Shown here: positions 1-6,598 of the stretch, in pieces | Layout of the letters: each line of letters starts with the position of its first letter | Numbering within the stretch: the stretch's first letter is position 1 | NCBI GenBank assembly: GCA_030698645.1 | Contig: JAUYMV010000526.1 | Coordinates: forward strand, 1-6,598 | Direction: 5' to 3' | Source: Mesorhizobium sp. | GTDB taxonomy: Bacteria; Pseudomonadota; Alphaproteobacteria; Rhizobiales; Rhizobiaceae | DNA: 6,598 nucleotides | Notes under the pieces: model-generated | Database searches by the model: none | What the model was told of the DNA's origin: nothing | The model's input: only the letters and a program-made list of their open reading frames with translations | Position numbers and translations under genes: made by a program

Positions 1-202
1 GATAGGCGATGGCCGTGACCGAATTGCCGAAGAAGTCGGTGAAGAGCGTGCGCTCGGCGGGTTTCGGGTCGATGTCGAGCGACACGGCGATGACCCGCTG
101 CACCCCGGGCAGGGTCAGCGGCATGGTGCGCACCAGATGGCGACCGCCTTCGACGGGCGCGGCATATTCATAGTGCAGGTTGAGGCGGATGTCGTACAGC
201 AT
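1..202 (-). CDS. Transglutaminase-like family protein, N-terminal fragment (cut by left edge)
   Basis: The first 67 codons of a third operon gene are visible; the rest lies beyond position 1. Translation from the ATG at 202-200 begins MLYDIRLNLHYEYAAPVEGG and continues without a stop to the window edge. The opening, an aromatic-rich 'Y.I...L.Y.Y..PV' strand followed by 'R..P...P.Q.V....L.I.P' and 'DFFGN.V', is typical of the bacterial transglutaminase N-terminal beta domain. That domain normally precedes a Cys-His-Asp transglutaminase core. The core is outside the window, so activity cannot be judged. The start lies 5 bases after the stop of the ATP-grasp/Alpha-E gene and has no good Shine-Dalgarno sequence, so translation is probably coupled to the upstream gene. 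No signal peptide is seen, which suggests a cytoplasmic protein. It is a distinct second transglutaminase-like protein, not a piece of the one at the head of the operon. Confidence 0.85.
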   Translation of the reverse strand, partial: MLYDIRLNLHYEYAAPVEGGRHLVRTMPLTLPGVQRVIAVSLDIDPKPAERTLFTDFFGNSVTAIAY

Positions 203-207
203 GCGGC

Positions 208-2610
208 TCAGGCGAAGTAGTTGCGCGACAGCGCGTCCGACAGGCTGCCAAGCCCGGCCACGAACTCGTTGAACTGGGGGGCATCCAGCGCCCGTGCGTC
301 GCCGATCGACAGGCGGGTGTGCAGGTTCAGCACTTCCTTGGCGGCCATCGACAAATGCGCTGCCTCGTTTCCAGGCAGCAGCGCGATCTCGTCTTTCAAC
401 CGGTCGAGCTGGAAGATCAGCGATCGCGGGTTCAGCGGGTCGAGCGCGAGAAGATCGATCACAGTGTGACGCCCGGCATTGACGTTGAACTGCCGGCGGT
501 GCGTCAAAACGCTGTCGCTGATCTCGAGCAGCATGTCCAGCGACCCCTCGGGCGCGTCCTTGGCGGCCAATGTGGCGAGCATGCGCGAGATGTGGATGCC
601 ACGCTCGATGCGCCGGCCGATCTCGAGGAAGCGCCAGCCGGTGAAGCGATACATGTTCTCGTGGACGAGACCCGAGAACCCGGCCAGCTTGCGCAGGATG
701 ACCGTGATCGCGCGCGCCGCGTCGTCGCCGGGCTCGAGCTTGTCGGCGAAGCGGTGCAAGGTCGTCGACAGGTCGTGCAGCGCCAGCCATCCGTCGGGCG
801 AGAAGCGGTCGCGGATCTGCCCGGCGCTCCCGGTGGCGTGATCGATGGTGCGCAGCACGCCTTCCGACACCGCGCAATCGGCATCGACGCCGAGGAATTC
901 GAGGTAATCCCGGACCATGGTCAGGAGCGGAAGCGCCGGGTCGGCCGCTTCGGCGATTCGAACGTGATAGGCGCGCAGGATGCGCGTCGTTCCCTCCAGC
1001 CGCTCCGAATAGCGTCCGAGCCACATCAGGTTTTCCGCCGCCCGGCTCGGCAGGTTGCCGCTCCTGTAGCGCTGCGGCGGCTCGGTATCGGGCGGCAGCA
1101 GGGTTTCGTTCCTGACCGGTGTCGAACTGACGATCCAGACGTCCGATGCCTGACCGCCGCGCTGCATGGCGATCGCGGTCGGGTCGAGCCGGCGGCCGAT
1201 CCGGGCGAATCCGCCGGGCATGATGGTCCAGCCGTCCTTGGTGCGTGCCGCGAAGACGCGCAGCGAAACCGGGCGCGGTTCGAGCTTGCCATGCGCGAAG
1301 ACCGGCGTCGTGGACAGAGTCACGTCCTCCTGCGCGGCAAACGCCCCGCCGTCGGCTTCGAGGCGCGCCCGCAGTTCGGCCAGTGCGTCCGCATCGAGGT
1401 CGGACCCGCGGATCGTCCCCTCGGGGTCCTCGAATGGCAGCCGTGTCGACAACGCTGGCCCGATGATCATGCGGTCGAGATTGTCGATGACGCGCTGCTT
1501 CTCCTTGTCCTGGCCGCACCACCAGGTGGCGACCGAGGGCAGTTTCAGGCGGGTGCCGTTCAGTTCCCGCGCGATCCGTGGCATGAAGGCAAGCAGCGCG
1601 CGCGTCTCGAGGATGCCGGAGCCAAGCGCGTTGACGACCGCCACCGAACCGTTGCGCAGCGCTTCGGCCAGCCCAGGCGTGCCGATATAGGATTCGCGCC
1701 GCAGTTCCAGCGGATCCATGAAGGCGGCGTCCATGCGCCGCCACAGCACGCCGACGGGCTTCAGGCCCGAAACCGTGCGAACCATCACCTTGCCGTCCGA
1801 GACGCGCAGATCCGAGCCTTCGAGCAGGGTAATGCCGAGATAGCGCGCGATCCAGGCGTGTTCGAAATAGGTTTCGTTGAGCGGCCCGGGCGTGAGGATG
1901 GCCGCGCGGTTGTTGGCATCGCCCGAAAGCGCGAAGAGCGTGTCGCGAAAGCTGCGGAAGAAGCCCGCCAGCCGATGCACGTTCATGTCGCCGAAGACGT
2001 CGGACAAAGCGCGCGTCGTGGCCACCCGGTTCTCCAGCGCGAAGCCGGCGCCCGATGGCGCCTGCGTGCGGTCGCCCAGAACCCACCAGTTTCCGTCGGG
2101 TCCGCGACCGAGTTCGAAGGCGACGAAGTGCAGGAAATGGCCGCCGATGGGCTCCGCGCCGACCAGCGGACGCAGGAATTCCGGATTGCCCGCGATCAGG
2201 CCGGGCGGCAGCAGGCCCTTTGCCACCAGTTCGTTGGGTCCGTAGATGTCGGCGACGATGCTCTCCAGGAGGTCGGCGCGTTCCGTCAGCCCGGCCGAGA
2301 TGTCTTCCCACTCCGTGCCGGAGATCAGCAGCGGAACATGCGCCAGCGGCCACTCGCGCTCGCGCGTGCCCTCCTTGTCGTAGACGCGGTAATAGACGCC
2401 TGCGTCGCGCAGATATTGCTCGGCGCGGGCGAAACGTTCGACCCGCTCCTTCGGCGACATCTCCTCCAGCGCGCCGATCAGCGTCGTCCAGGCTGGCCTC
2501 ACCCGGCCGGCGGCATCCATCATCTCGTCGGCGACGCCCGGAATCGGCTTGTAGCCCGCAAGCAGGCTAGGCGCGGAACGACCTGACGATGGTTGCCGCT
2601 TCGGTTCCAC
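208..2610 (-). CDS. Fused circularly permuted type-2 ATP-grasp / Alpha-E domain protein
   Basis: This 800-residue protein joins two domains that many bacteria encode as separate neighbouring genes of roughly 480 and 315 residues. Residues about 20-500 are the circularly permuted ATP-grasp domain (formerly DUF404/DUF407). Its family-like stretches are PGVADEMMDAAGRVRPAW (24-41), DIYGPNELVAKGLLPPGLIA (121-140), LGDRTQAPSGAGFALENR (178-195), LLEGSDL (262-268), LWRRMDAAFMDPLELRRES (289-307), ALGSGILE (328-335) and TWWCGQDKE (362-370). Residues about 518-800 are the helical Alpha-E domain (DUF403), opening with LPSRAAENLMWLGRYSERLE (520-539) and carrying a second GRRIER motif at 665-670. ATP-grasp enzymes join a carboxylate to an amine using ATP; here a peptide-ligase role is predicted by family and context, not shown. 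The start is a GTG. The upstream gene's TGA lies in the same frame two codons before it, so no earlier start exists, and the first ATGs (Met30, Met31) would cut into the conserved PG..DEM motif. The gene is 3 bases from its upstream and 5 from its downstream neighbour. Confidence 0.93.
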   Translation of the reverse strand: MEPKRQPSSGRSAPSLLAGYKPIPGVADEMMDAAGRVRPAWTTLIGALEEMSPKERVERFARAEQYLRDAGVYYRVYDKEGTREREWPLAHVPLLISGTEWEDISAGLTERADLLESIVADIYGPNELVAKGLLPPGLIAGNPEFLRPLVGAEPIGGHFLHFVAFELGRGPDGNWWVLGDRTQAPSGAGFALENRVATTRALSDVFGDMNVHRLAGFFRSFRDTLFALSGDANNRAAILTPGPLNETYFEHAWIARYLGITLLEGSDLRVSDGKVMVRTVSGLKPVGVLWRRMDAAFMDPLELRRESYIGTPGLAEALRNGSVAVVNALGSGILETRALLAFMPRIARELNGTRLKLPSVATWWCGQDKEKQRVIDNLDRMIIGPALSTRLPFEDPEGTIRGSDLDADALAELRARLEADGGAFAAQEDVTLSTTPVFAHGKLEPRPVSLRVFAARTKDGWTIMPGGFARIGRRLDPTAIAMQRGGQASDVWIVSSTPVRNETLLPPDTEPPQRYRSGNLPSRAAENLMWLGRYSERLEGTTRILRAYHVRIAEAADPALPLLTMVRDYLEFLGVDADCAVSEGVLRTIDHATGSAGQIRDRFSPDGWLALHDLSTTLHRFADKLEPGDDAARAITVILRKLAGFSGLVHENMYRFTGWRFLEIGRRIERGIHISRMLATLAAKDAPEGSLDMLLEISDSVLTHRRQFNVNAGRHTVIDLLALDPLNPRSLIFQLDRLKDEIALLPGNEAAHLSMAAKEVLNLHTRLSIGDARALDAPQFNEFVAGLGSLSDALSRNYFA

Positions 2611-2616
2611 GCCTCA
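2608..2616 (-). promoter_or_regulatory. Stop/start junction TGA-GGC-GTG between the first and second operon genes
   Basis: Read on the minus strand, the TGA of the DUF2126 gene (2616-2614) is followed by one GGC codon and then the GTG start of the ATP-grasp/Alpha-E gene (2610-2608). All three are in one reading frame. The only Shine-Dalgarno-like bases are GAGG overlapping the stop, too close to the GTG to act well, and a GGGA about eight bases upstream. Re-initiation by the terminating ribosome is the likeliest way the second gene is translated. That mechanism is inferred from the spacing. Confidence 0.6.
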
Positions 2617-5600
2617 CATCCCGATCGGCTGACGGAGGTCCAGCGTCATCGGATACTCGTCGGTCGGCCGTTCGAACGGCGGCGTGTAGAGCGACGGCGT
2701 ATGGCCGCGCGGTTCGAAGCGGGCAAGCCGGCGCGCCTCGGCTTCGTTGGCGTTGACGGGGAAGGTGTCGTAGTTCCTCCCGCCCGGATGCGCGACATGA
2801 TAGACGCAGCCGCCGATCGCGCGGCCGGACCAGCGGTCATGAATGTCGAACACCAGCGGCGTGTTGACCGGCAGCATCGGATGCAGGCCGGAGGCCGGCT
2901 GCCACGCCTTGTATCGCACGCCCGCGACCGCGACCTCGCGGTTGTCGGTCACCTTCATCGGCACGACGCGTCCGTTGCACAGGATCGCGTGGCGCTCCGG
3001 GTTGAAACCCTCGGTGCGCACCTGCAGCCGCTCCAGCGACGAGTCGACGAAACGCACCGTGCCGCCGATCGCGCCTTGTTCGCCCATCACGTGCCAGGGT
3101 TCCAGCGCCTGGCGCAGTTCCAGCTTCACGCCGCCATGCTGGACCTCGCCGCAGAACGGGAAGCGGAATTCGAGTTGGGCGGCGAACCATTCCGGCTCGA
3201 AATCGAAGCCGTGCTGGCGCAGGTCGTCGAGCACCGACAGGAAATCCTGCCAGACATAGTGCGGCAGCATGAATCGGTCGTGCAGGGCGGTGCCCCAGCG
3301 CACGAAGCGTCCGTCCGCCGGTTCCTTCCAGAACCGCGCGACGATGGCGCGGATGAGCAATTGCTGCGCCAGGCTCATGCGCGCATTGGGCGGCATCTCG
3401 AAGCCGCGGAACTCGACCAGGCCAAGCCTTCCGGTCGGCCCGTCCGGCGAAAACAGCTTGTCGATGCAGATTTCCGACCGGTGGGTATTGCCGGTGACGT
3501 CGACCAGAAGGTTGCGAAACAGCCGGTCGACAACCCAGGGCAGGGGCGCCTCGCCTTTGCCGGGGTGCGGCACCTGCGCCATGGCGATTTCCAGCTCGTA
3601 GAGGCTGTCGTGGCGCGCCTCGTCGAAGCGCGGCGCCTGGCTCGTCGGCCCGATGAACAGGCCGGAGAACATATAGGAGAGCGACGGATGGCGCTGCCAC
3701 TGCAGCACCAGGCTCTTCAGCAGGTCCGGCCGGCGCAGGAAGGGGCTGTCGTTCGGCGTCGCGCCGCCAACCACGACATGGTTGCCGCCGCCGGTGCCGG
3801 TGTGGCGACCGTCGATCATGAATTTGTCCGCGCCGAGCCGGCTCTGGCGCGCCTCCTCGTAGACGGTATCCGTCGTCGCCACGCATTCCGCCCAGCTCGA
3901 CGCGGGATGGATGTTGACTTCGATGACGCCCGGGTCCGGCGCCACGCGGATGACGTTGAGGCGCGGGTCGTGCGGCGGCGCATAGCCTTCGATGTGCACG
4001 GGCAGACCGAGCTTGCGGGCCGCCTGCTCGGCCGCGGCGATCAGTTCGAGATAGTCTTCGAGCGCCTCGACCGGCGGCATGAACACCGACAGGCGGCCAT
4101 CGCGCACTTCGACGGACAGCGCGGTGCGCACCGCGCCGCCGATCTCCGTCAGTTCCTGCTCGACGCGGTCCTGCTGGGCGCCGGTGGCGGTGAACGAGGC
4201 GGCGGCCTGGCGCTGCGCCATCTCGTCGGCGCCGTCCGTCCTCGGCGCCGAGGCGAGTATTTCGGCGCGCGGCGGCAATGGGCCGCGCGGCACCGTCGGG
4301 TCGACCGGCACGATATAGGGAAATTGCGACGGCGGCACGTAGGGCAGGGCGCCCAGCGGCAGGCGGTAGCCGACTGGCGAATCGCCCGGCACCAGGAACA
4401 GCCGGCCGCGTCGTGTCGTCCACTTCTCGCTGCGCCAGCGCGGGCCCGCCATGCTCGCGGCCGAATTCCAGCGCTGCACCGGCAGGACATAGCCGCTCGG
4501 GTTGGTCAGCCCGCGCTCGAACACGCGCGTCATGCGGCTGCGCTCCTCGGGATCCTTGAGCTTTGAGTTCGAAGGGTCGACATTTGGCGGCAGATTGCCT
4601 TCCTTGAGCAGCCATTCGCCCGGATCTTCATAGGCTTCGGCCACCATGGCCGGCTCGATGCCGAGTTCCGTCGCGATTTCCGTCAGGAGGCGCTCGGCAT
4701 CCTTCGTGACCGCGCCGGTCTCGACCTTTTCCCGCGCGATCAGCGCATCGTCGGCCCATACCGGTTCGCCGTCGCGCCGCCAGTAGAGCGAGAACGTCCA
4801 GCGCGGCAGGGATTCGCCCGGATACCACTTGCCTTGGCCGTAATGCAGGAACCCGCCCGGCGCGAAGCGCTCGCGCAGGCGGCGGATCAGCGCATCCGCC
4901 TTCTCGCGCTTGGTCGGTCCGACGGCCGCCGTGTTCCATTCTTCCGATTCGAAATCGTCGATCGACACGAAGGTCGGTTCGCCGCCCATCGTCAGGCGCA
5001 CGTCCTGATCCTTCAGCACCGCATCGACCCTGTCGCCGAGTGCGTCGAGGCGCTGCCAGGACTCATCCGAGAACGGCTTGGTGATGCGCGGGTGCTCGGC
5101 CACCCGGTCGACGCGCATGTCGAAGCCGAACTCGACCTCGGCATAGCTCGCCAGTCCGCTGATCGGCGCCGCGTTGCGGTAGTGCGGCGTCGCGGCCAGC
5201 GGCACGTGGCTCTCGCCAGTCAGGAGGCCCGAAGTCGGGTCGAGGCCGATCCATCCGGCGCCCGGCAGATAGACCTCGCACCAGGCATGCAGGTCGGTGA
5301 AATCGACGGTGGTGCCCGCCGGGCCGTCGAGCGCGACCAGGTCGGGTTTCAACTGGATCAGGTAGCCGGAGACGAAACGCGCGGCGAGGCCGAGATTGCG
5401 CAGCGCCTGCACCAGCAGCCAGCTCGAATCGCGGCACGAGCCCTTCGCGTTGGAAAGCGTCTCTTCGGGCGTCATGACGCCGGTTTCCATGCGGATGATG
5501 TAGCCGATCTCGCGCTGCACCTGGGCATTCAGCGCAACGACGAAGTTGACCGTGTTGGTATGCGAATGGTCGACCCGGCCGAGGAAGGCGGTGAGCAGCG

Positions 5601-5973
5601 GCCCGGCCGGCTCCGGCGTCATGTAGATAGACAGGTCTTCGCGGATGTCCTCGGGATAGTCGAAGGGATAGCTTTCCGCGACCTCCTCGACGAAGAAGTC
5701 GAACGGATTGTAGACCGTCATGTCCGCCACGAGATCGACCTCGATCTTCAGTTCCATCACCGGCTCTGGAAACACGAAGCGGGCGAGGAAATTGCCGTAG
5801 GGATCCTGCTGCAGGTTGACGAAATGGTTCGACGGGCTGACCCGCAGCGAATGGCTCAGCACCTTGGTGCGCGAGTGGGGGGCGGGCTGCAGACGGATCA
5901 CCTGGGGACCGAGCACCACCGGCCGGTCATACTTGTAGTGCGTCAGGTGATAGATCGCTGCGTGGATTGCCAT
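2614..5973 (-). CDS. Transglutaminase-like / DUF2126 putative amidoligase fusion protein
   Basis: This is the 1119-residue first gene of the operon. Residues about 3-85 form a bacterial transglutaminase N-terminal beta domain ([13 protein letters not shown] near the start). Residues about 140-250 form a transglutaminase core with an apparently intact triad: Cys180 in [11 protein letters not shown], His229 in [12 protein letters not shown] and Asp245 in GLDPTSGL. Residues about 285-1112 are the large DUF2126 domain (COG4196), for which a glutamine-synthetase-like amidoligase activity has been predicted. Motifs there include [14 protein letters not shown] (327-340), EVNIHP (685-690), [16 protein letters not shown] (722-737), [15 protein letters not shown] (827-841) and [16 protein letters not shown] (853-868). 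A proline-rich, probably flexible stretch lies near 545-600. The length is normal for this architecture. The ATG at 5973-5971 is favoured by an AGAGG ribosome-binding site just upstream and by the start of the beta domain. No signal peptide is visible. The likely role is to form and/or cleave amide bonds on an unknown peptide together with the ATP-grasp/Alpha-E protein. Confidence 0.95.
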   Translation of the reverse strand: MAIHAAIYHLTHYKYDRPVVLGPQVIRLQPAPHSRTKVLSHSLRVSPSNHFVNLQQDPYGNFLARFVFPEPVMELKIEVDLVADMTVYNPFDFFVEEVAESYPFDYPEDIREDLSIYMTPEPAGPLLTAFLGRVDHSHTNTVNFVVALNAQVQREIGYIIRMETGVMTPEETLSNAKGSCRDSSWLLVQALRNLGLAARFVSGYLIQLKPDLVALDGPAGTTVDFTDLHAWCEVYLPGAGWIGLDPTSGLLTGESHVPLAATPHYRNAAPISGLASYAEVEFGFDMRVDRVAEHPRITKPFSDESWQRLDALGDRVDAVLKDQDVRLTMGGEPTFVSIDDFESEEWNTAAVGPTKREKADALIRRLRERFAPGGFLHYGQGKWYPGESLPRWTFSLYWRRDGEPVWADDALIAREKVETGAVTKDAERLLTEIATELGIEPAMVAEAYEDPGEWLLKEGNLPPNVDPSNSKLKDPEERSRMTRVFERGLTNPSGYVLPVQRWNSAASMAGPRWRSEKWTTRRGRLFLVPGDSPVGYRLPLGALPYVPPSQFPYIVPVDPTVPRGPLPPRAEILASAPRTDGADEMAQRQAAASFTATGAQQDRVEQELTEIGGAVRTALSVEVRDGRLSVFMPPVEALEDYLELIAAAEQAARKLGLPVHIEGYAPPHDPRLNVIRVAPDPGVIEVNIHPASSWAECVATTDTVYEEARQSRLGADKFMIDGRHTGTGGGNHVVVGGATPNDSPFLRRPDLLKSLVLQWQRHPSLSYMFSGLFIGPTSQAPRFDEARHDSLYELEIAMAQVPHPGKGEAPLPWVVDRLFRNLLVDVTGNTHRSEICIDKLFSPDGPTGRLGLVEFRGFEMPPNARMSLAQQLLIRAIVARFWKEPADGRFVRWGTALHDRFMLPHYVWQDFLSVLDDLRQHGFDFEPEWFAAQLEFRFPFCGEVQHGGVKLELRQALEPWHVMGEQGAIGGTVRFVDSSLERLQVRTEGFNPERHAILCNGRVVPMKVTDNREVAVAGVRYKAWQPASGLHPMLPVNTPLVFDIHDRWSGRAIGGCVYHVAHPGGRNYDTFPVNANEAEARRLARFEPRGHTPSLYTPPFERPTDEYPMTLDLRQPIGM

Positions 5974-5977
5974 GATG

Positions 5978-5982
5978 CCTCT
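5978..5982 (-). promoter_or_regulatory. Ribosome-binding site of the DUF2126 gene
   Basis: On the minus strand the bases read AGAGG, followed by CATC and then the ATG start. The spacing of four bases is slightly short but workable. It is the best Shine-Dalgarno match among the operon's three starts and supports the ATG at 5973. It also fits the idea that ribosomes load mainly at the head of the operon and reach the next two genes by coupling. Confidence 0.55.
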
Positions 5983-6058
5983 GCATTCGATTTAGCGGAC
6001 CACCTTTCCACAATTGTCGACCGATCTCCACCGGCATATTGCAGCGCGGCATGGAAAG

Positions 6059-6080
6059 ACCGCCGGCAAACCGCCGGTGG
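6059..6080. repeat. Direct repeat ACCGCCGG at an 11-base period, overlapping a small hairpin
   Basis: ACCGCCGG occurs at 6059-6066 and again at 6070-6077, one helical turn apart. The same bases can form an 8-pair stem (6060-6067 with 6073-6080, including one G-U pair) around a 5-base loop. On neither strand is it followed by a convincing T-run, and it lies between two gene starts, so a terminator is unlikely. It could be an operator for a tandem-binding regulator or a 5' untranslated-region structure. In GC-rich DNA it could also be chance. Confidence 0.4.
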
Positions 6081-6132
6081 CCTTATCGCGCGCGCCCCTG
6101 TAAGAGGCGGTCCAGCAACGAAAGAAAACAAA

Positions 6133-6598
6133 ATGCGACTAGGCGGACGGCTCGCGGCAGCCATCGAAGTGCTCGAAGAAATGGACCGCAGACACCGGCC
6201 CGCAGCCGATGCGCTTAAGGACTGGGGCCTGTCGCATCGCTTCGCAGGCGCCGGTGACCGCGCCGCGATCGGCAATATCGTCTATGACGCCCTGCGCCGC
6301 CGCCGCTCGGCCTCTTGGCTGTTCGACGCCGAATCCGCCCGTGCGCAAGGGTTCGGCGCGCTCATGCTGGAGCAGGAAAAGACGCCGGACGCCATCAATG
6401 CCGCGCTCGACGGCGACAAATTCGCGCCGCCGCCGCTTTCCGCGGAAGAGCTCGCCACCATCGCCGCGCGCGATCTCGCCACCGCGCCGGACGCCGTGCG
6501 CGCGGATTGCCCCGACTGGTGCGCGCCCTATCTGCAAGAGGCCTTCGGCGCCGACTGGGTCGCGGAAGGCCAGGGCCTCTCCGCCCGCCCGCCGCTCG
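6133..6598 (+). CDS. RsmB/NOP-family class I SAM-dependent RNA methyltransferase, N-terminal part (cut by right edge)
   Basis: The first 155 codons are visible and open to the window edge. Translation begins MRLGGRLAAAIEVLEEMDRR. The stretch GDRAAIGNIVYDALRRRRS (41-59) matches the RsmB-family NusB-like helical N-terminus ('D.a....lvYd.LR'). ADCPDWCAPYLQEAFGADW (124-142) matches the 'P.W......fG..W' segment that comes just before the methyltransferase domain in this family. Family members methylate cytosine-5 in rRNA (C967 of 16S rRNA for E. coli RsmB) through two conserved cysteines. The SAM-binding and catalytic domain lies beyond the window, so catalytic residues and exact target cannot be checked. 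The ATG at 6133 fits the usual start of rhizobial homologues, but its Shine-Dalgarno is weak. The gene is divergent from the operon and functionally unrelated as far as can be seen. Confidence 0.88.
   Translation, partial: MRLGGRLAAAIEVLEEMDRRHRPAADALKDWGLSHRFAGAGDRAAIGNIVYDALRRRRSASWLFDAESARAQGFGALMLEQEKTPDAINAALDGDKFAPPPLSAEELATIAARDLATAPDAVRADCPDWCAPYLQEAFGADWVAEGQGLSARPPL

Larger units (their letters stand above)
5974..6132. other. Divergent intergenic region with the control sequences of both flanking units
   Basis: These 159 bases separate the 5' ends of the leftward operon and the rightward methyltransferase gene, so promoters for both should lie here or just inside the genes. I found no convincing -35/-10 pair on either strand. 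The most noticeable structure is a duplicated ACCGCCGG that overlaps a short hairpin (6059-6080). The plus-strand end is A-rich just before the methyltransferase start, with only a weak GAAAG in place of a Shine-Dalgarno; a better AAGAGGCGG near 6102-6110 is too far upstream to serve that ATG. No small gene is evident. Confidence 0.8.

Noticed and set aside
319..2586. 755-codon open frame on the plus strand, antisense to the ATP-grasp/Alpha-E gene
   Set aside because: Its codons are exactly in register with the sense codons, so it stays open merely because the real gene avoids TTA, CTA and TCA. It ends where the sense gene uses TCA for Ser9. Its composition is rich in Arg, Gln, Asp and Val with no recognisable domain, while the sense strand has clear family motifs.
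2593..4566. 657-codon open frame on the plus strand, antisense to the DUF2126 gene
   Set aside because: It is the same codon-register shadow, starting opposite the 5' end of the second operon gene. It has no recognisable domain, and the opposite strand holds a full-length, motif-rich protein.
2837..4615. 592-codon minus-strand frame inside the DUF2126 gene
   Set aside because: It is a frame-shifted reading of the same strand, very rich in Arg, Ala, Gly and Pro, as expected of an off-frame in GC-rich DNA. The true frame is continuous across it, so there is no sign of a frameshift.
6014..6042. Possible plus-strand promoter, TTGTCG, 17 bases, TATTGC
   Set aside because: The spacing is right and the position is plausible for the methyltransferase, but the -10 matches the consensus at only about half its positions. 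It cannot be told from chance without transcription-start data.
6004..6058. Inverted repeat CTTTCCA (6004-6010) / TGGAAAG (6052-6058)
   Set aside because: The arms are only 7 bases and separated by 41, cannot be extended, and are easily expected by chance in a region of this size.
6060..6080. GC-rich hairpin as a Rho-independent terminator
   Set aside because: There is no T-run after the stem on the plus strand and only a broken one on the minus strand, and both flanking genes start rather than end here.
6139..6537. 132-codon minus-strand frame opposite the methyltransferase start
   Set aside because: It lies entirely antisense to a clear RsmB-family N-terminus and shows no known motif. A further frame at 5943-6275 spans the intergenic region and is equally featureless.

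Overview
The window is GC-rich DNA with tightly packed genes and almost no TTA, CTA or TCA codons. This fits an alphaproteobacterium, most likely of the order Hyphomicrobiales (rhizobia and relatives such as Mesorhizobium or Phyllobacteriaceae). That placement is inferred from the protein sequences and codon use, not from a database search.

Layout: positions 1-5973 hold three minus-strand genes that read leftwards as one operon. The first is a 1119-residue protein with a transglutaminase-like N-terminus and a DUF2126 putative amidoligase C-terminus (2614-5973). The second is an 800-residue fusion of a circularly permuted ATP-grasp domain and an Alpha-E domain (208-2610). The third is the first 67 codons of a second transglutaminase-like protein, cut by the left edge (1-202). 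The gaps are 3 and 5 bases, so co-transcription and coupled translation are very likely. A 159-base divergent intergenic region (5974-6132) separates the operon from the plus-strand 5' end of an RsmB/NOP-family RNA methyltransferase (6133-6598, cut by the right edge). There is no gene-free stretch longer than 300 bases, and I see no RNA gene, mobile element or CRISPR array.

How the genes may work together: the DUF2126 / ATP-grasp / Alpha-E / transglutaminase set is a recurring bacterial neighbourhood. Comparative genomics has predicted that it makes and trims or modifies a peptide through two amide-bond-forming enzymes (ATP-grasp and glutamine-synthetase-like) and one or two papain-like transglutaminase-fold peptidases. 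It often lies next to Anbu, the HslV-like proteasome homologue. To my knowledge neither substrate nor product is known, so this is the window's candidate for an interesting, poorly understood system. No protein of the operon shows an N-terminal signal peptide, so the pathway probably works in the cytoplasm. The methyltransferase on the other strand is a housekeeping rRNA-modification gene and probably unrelated.
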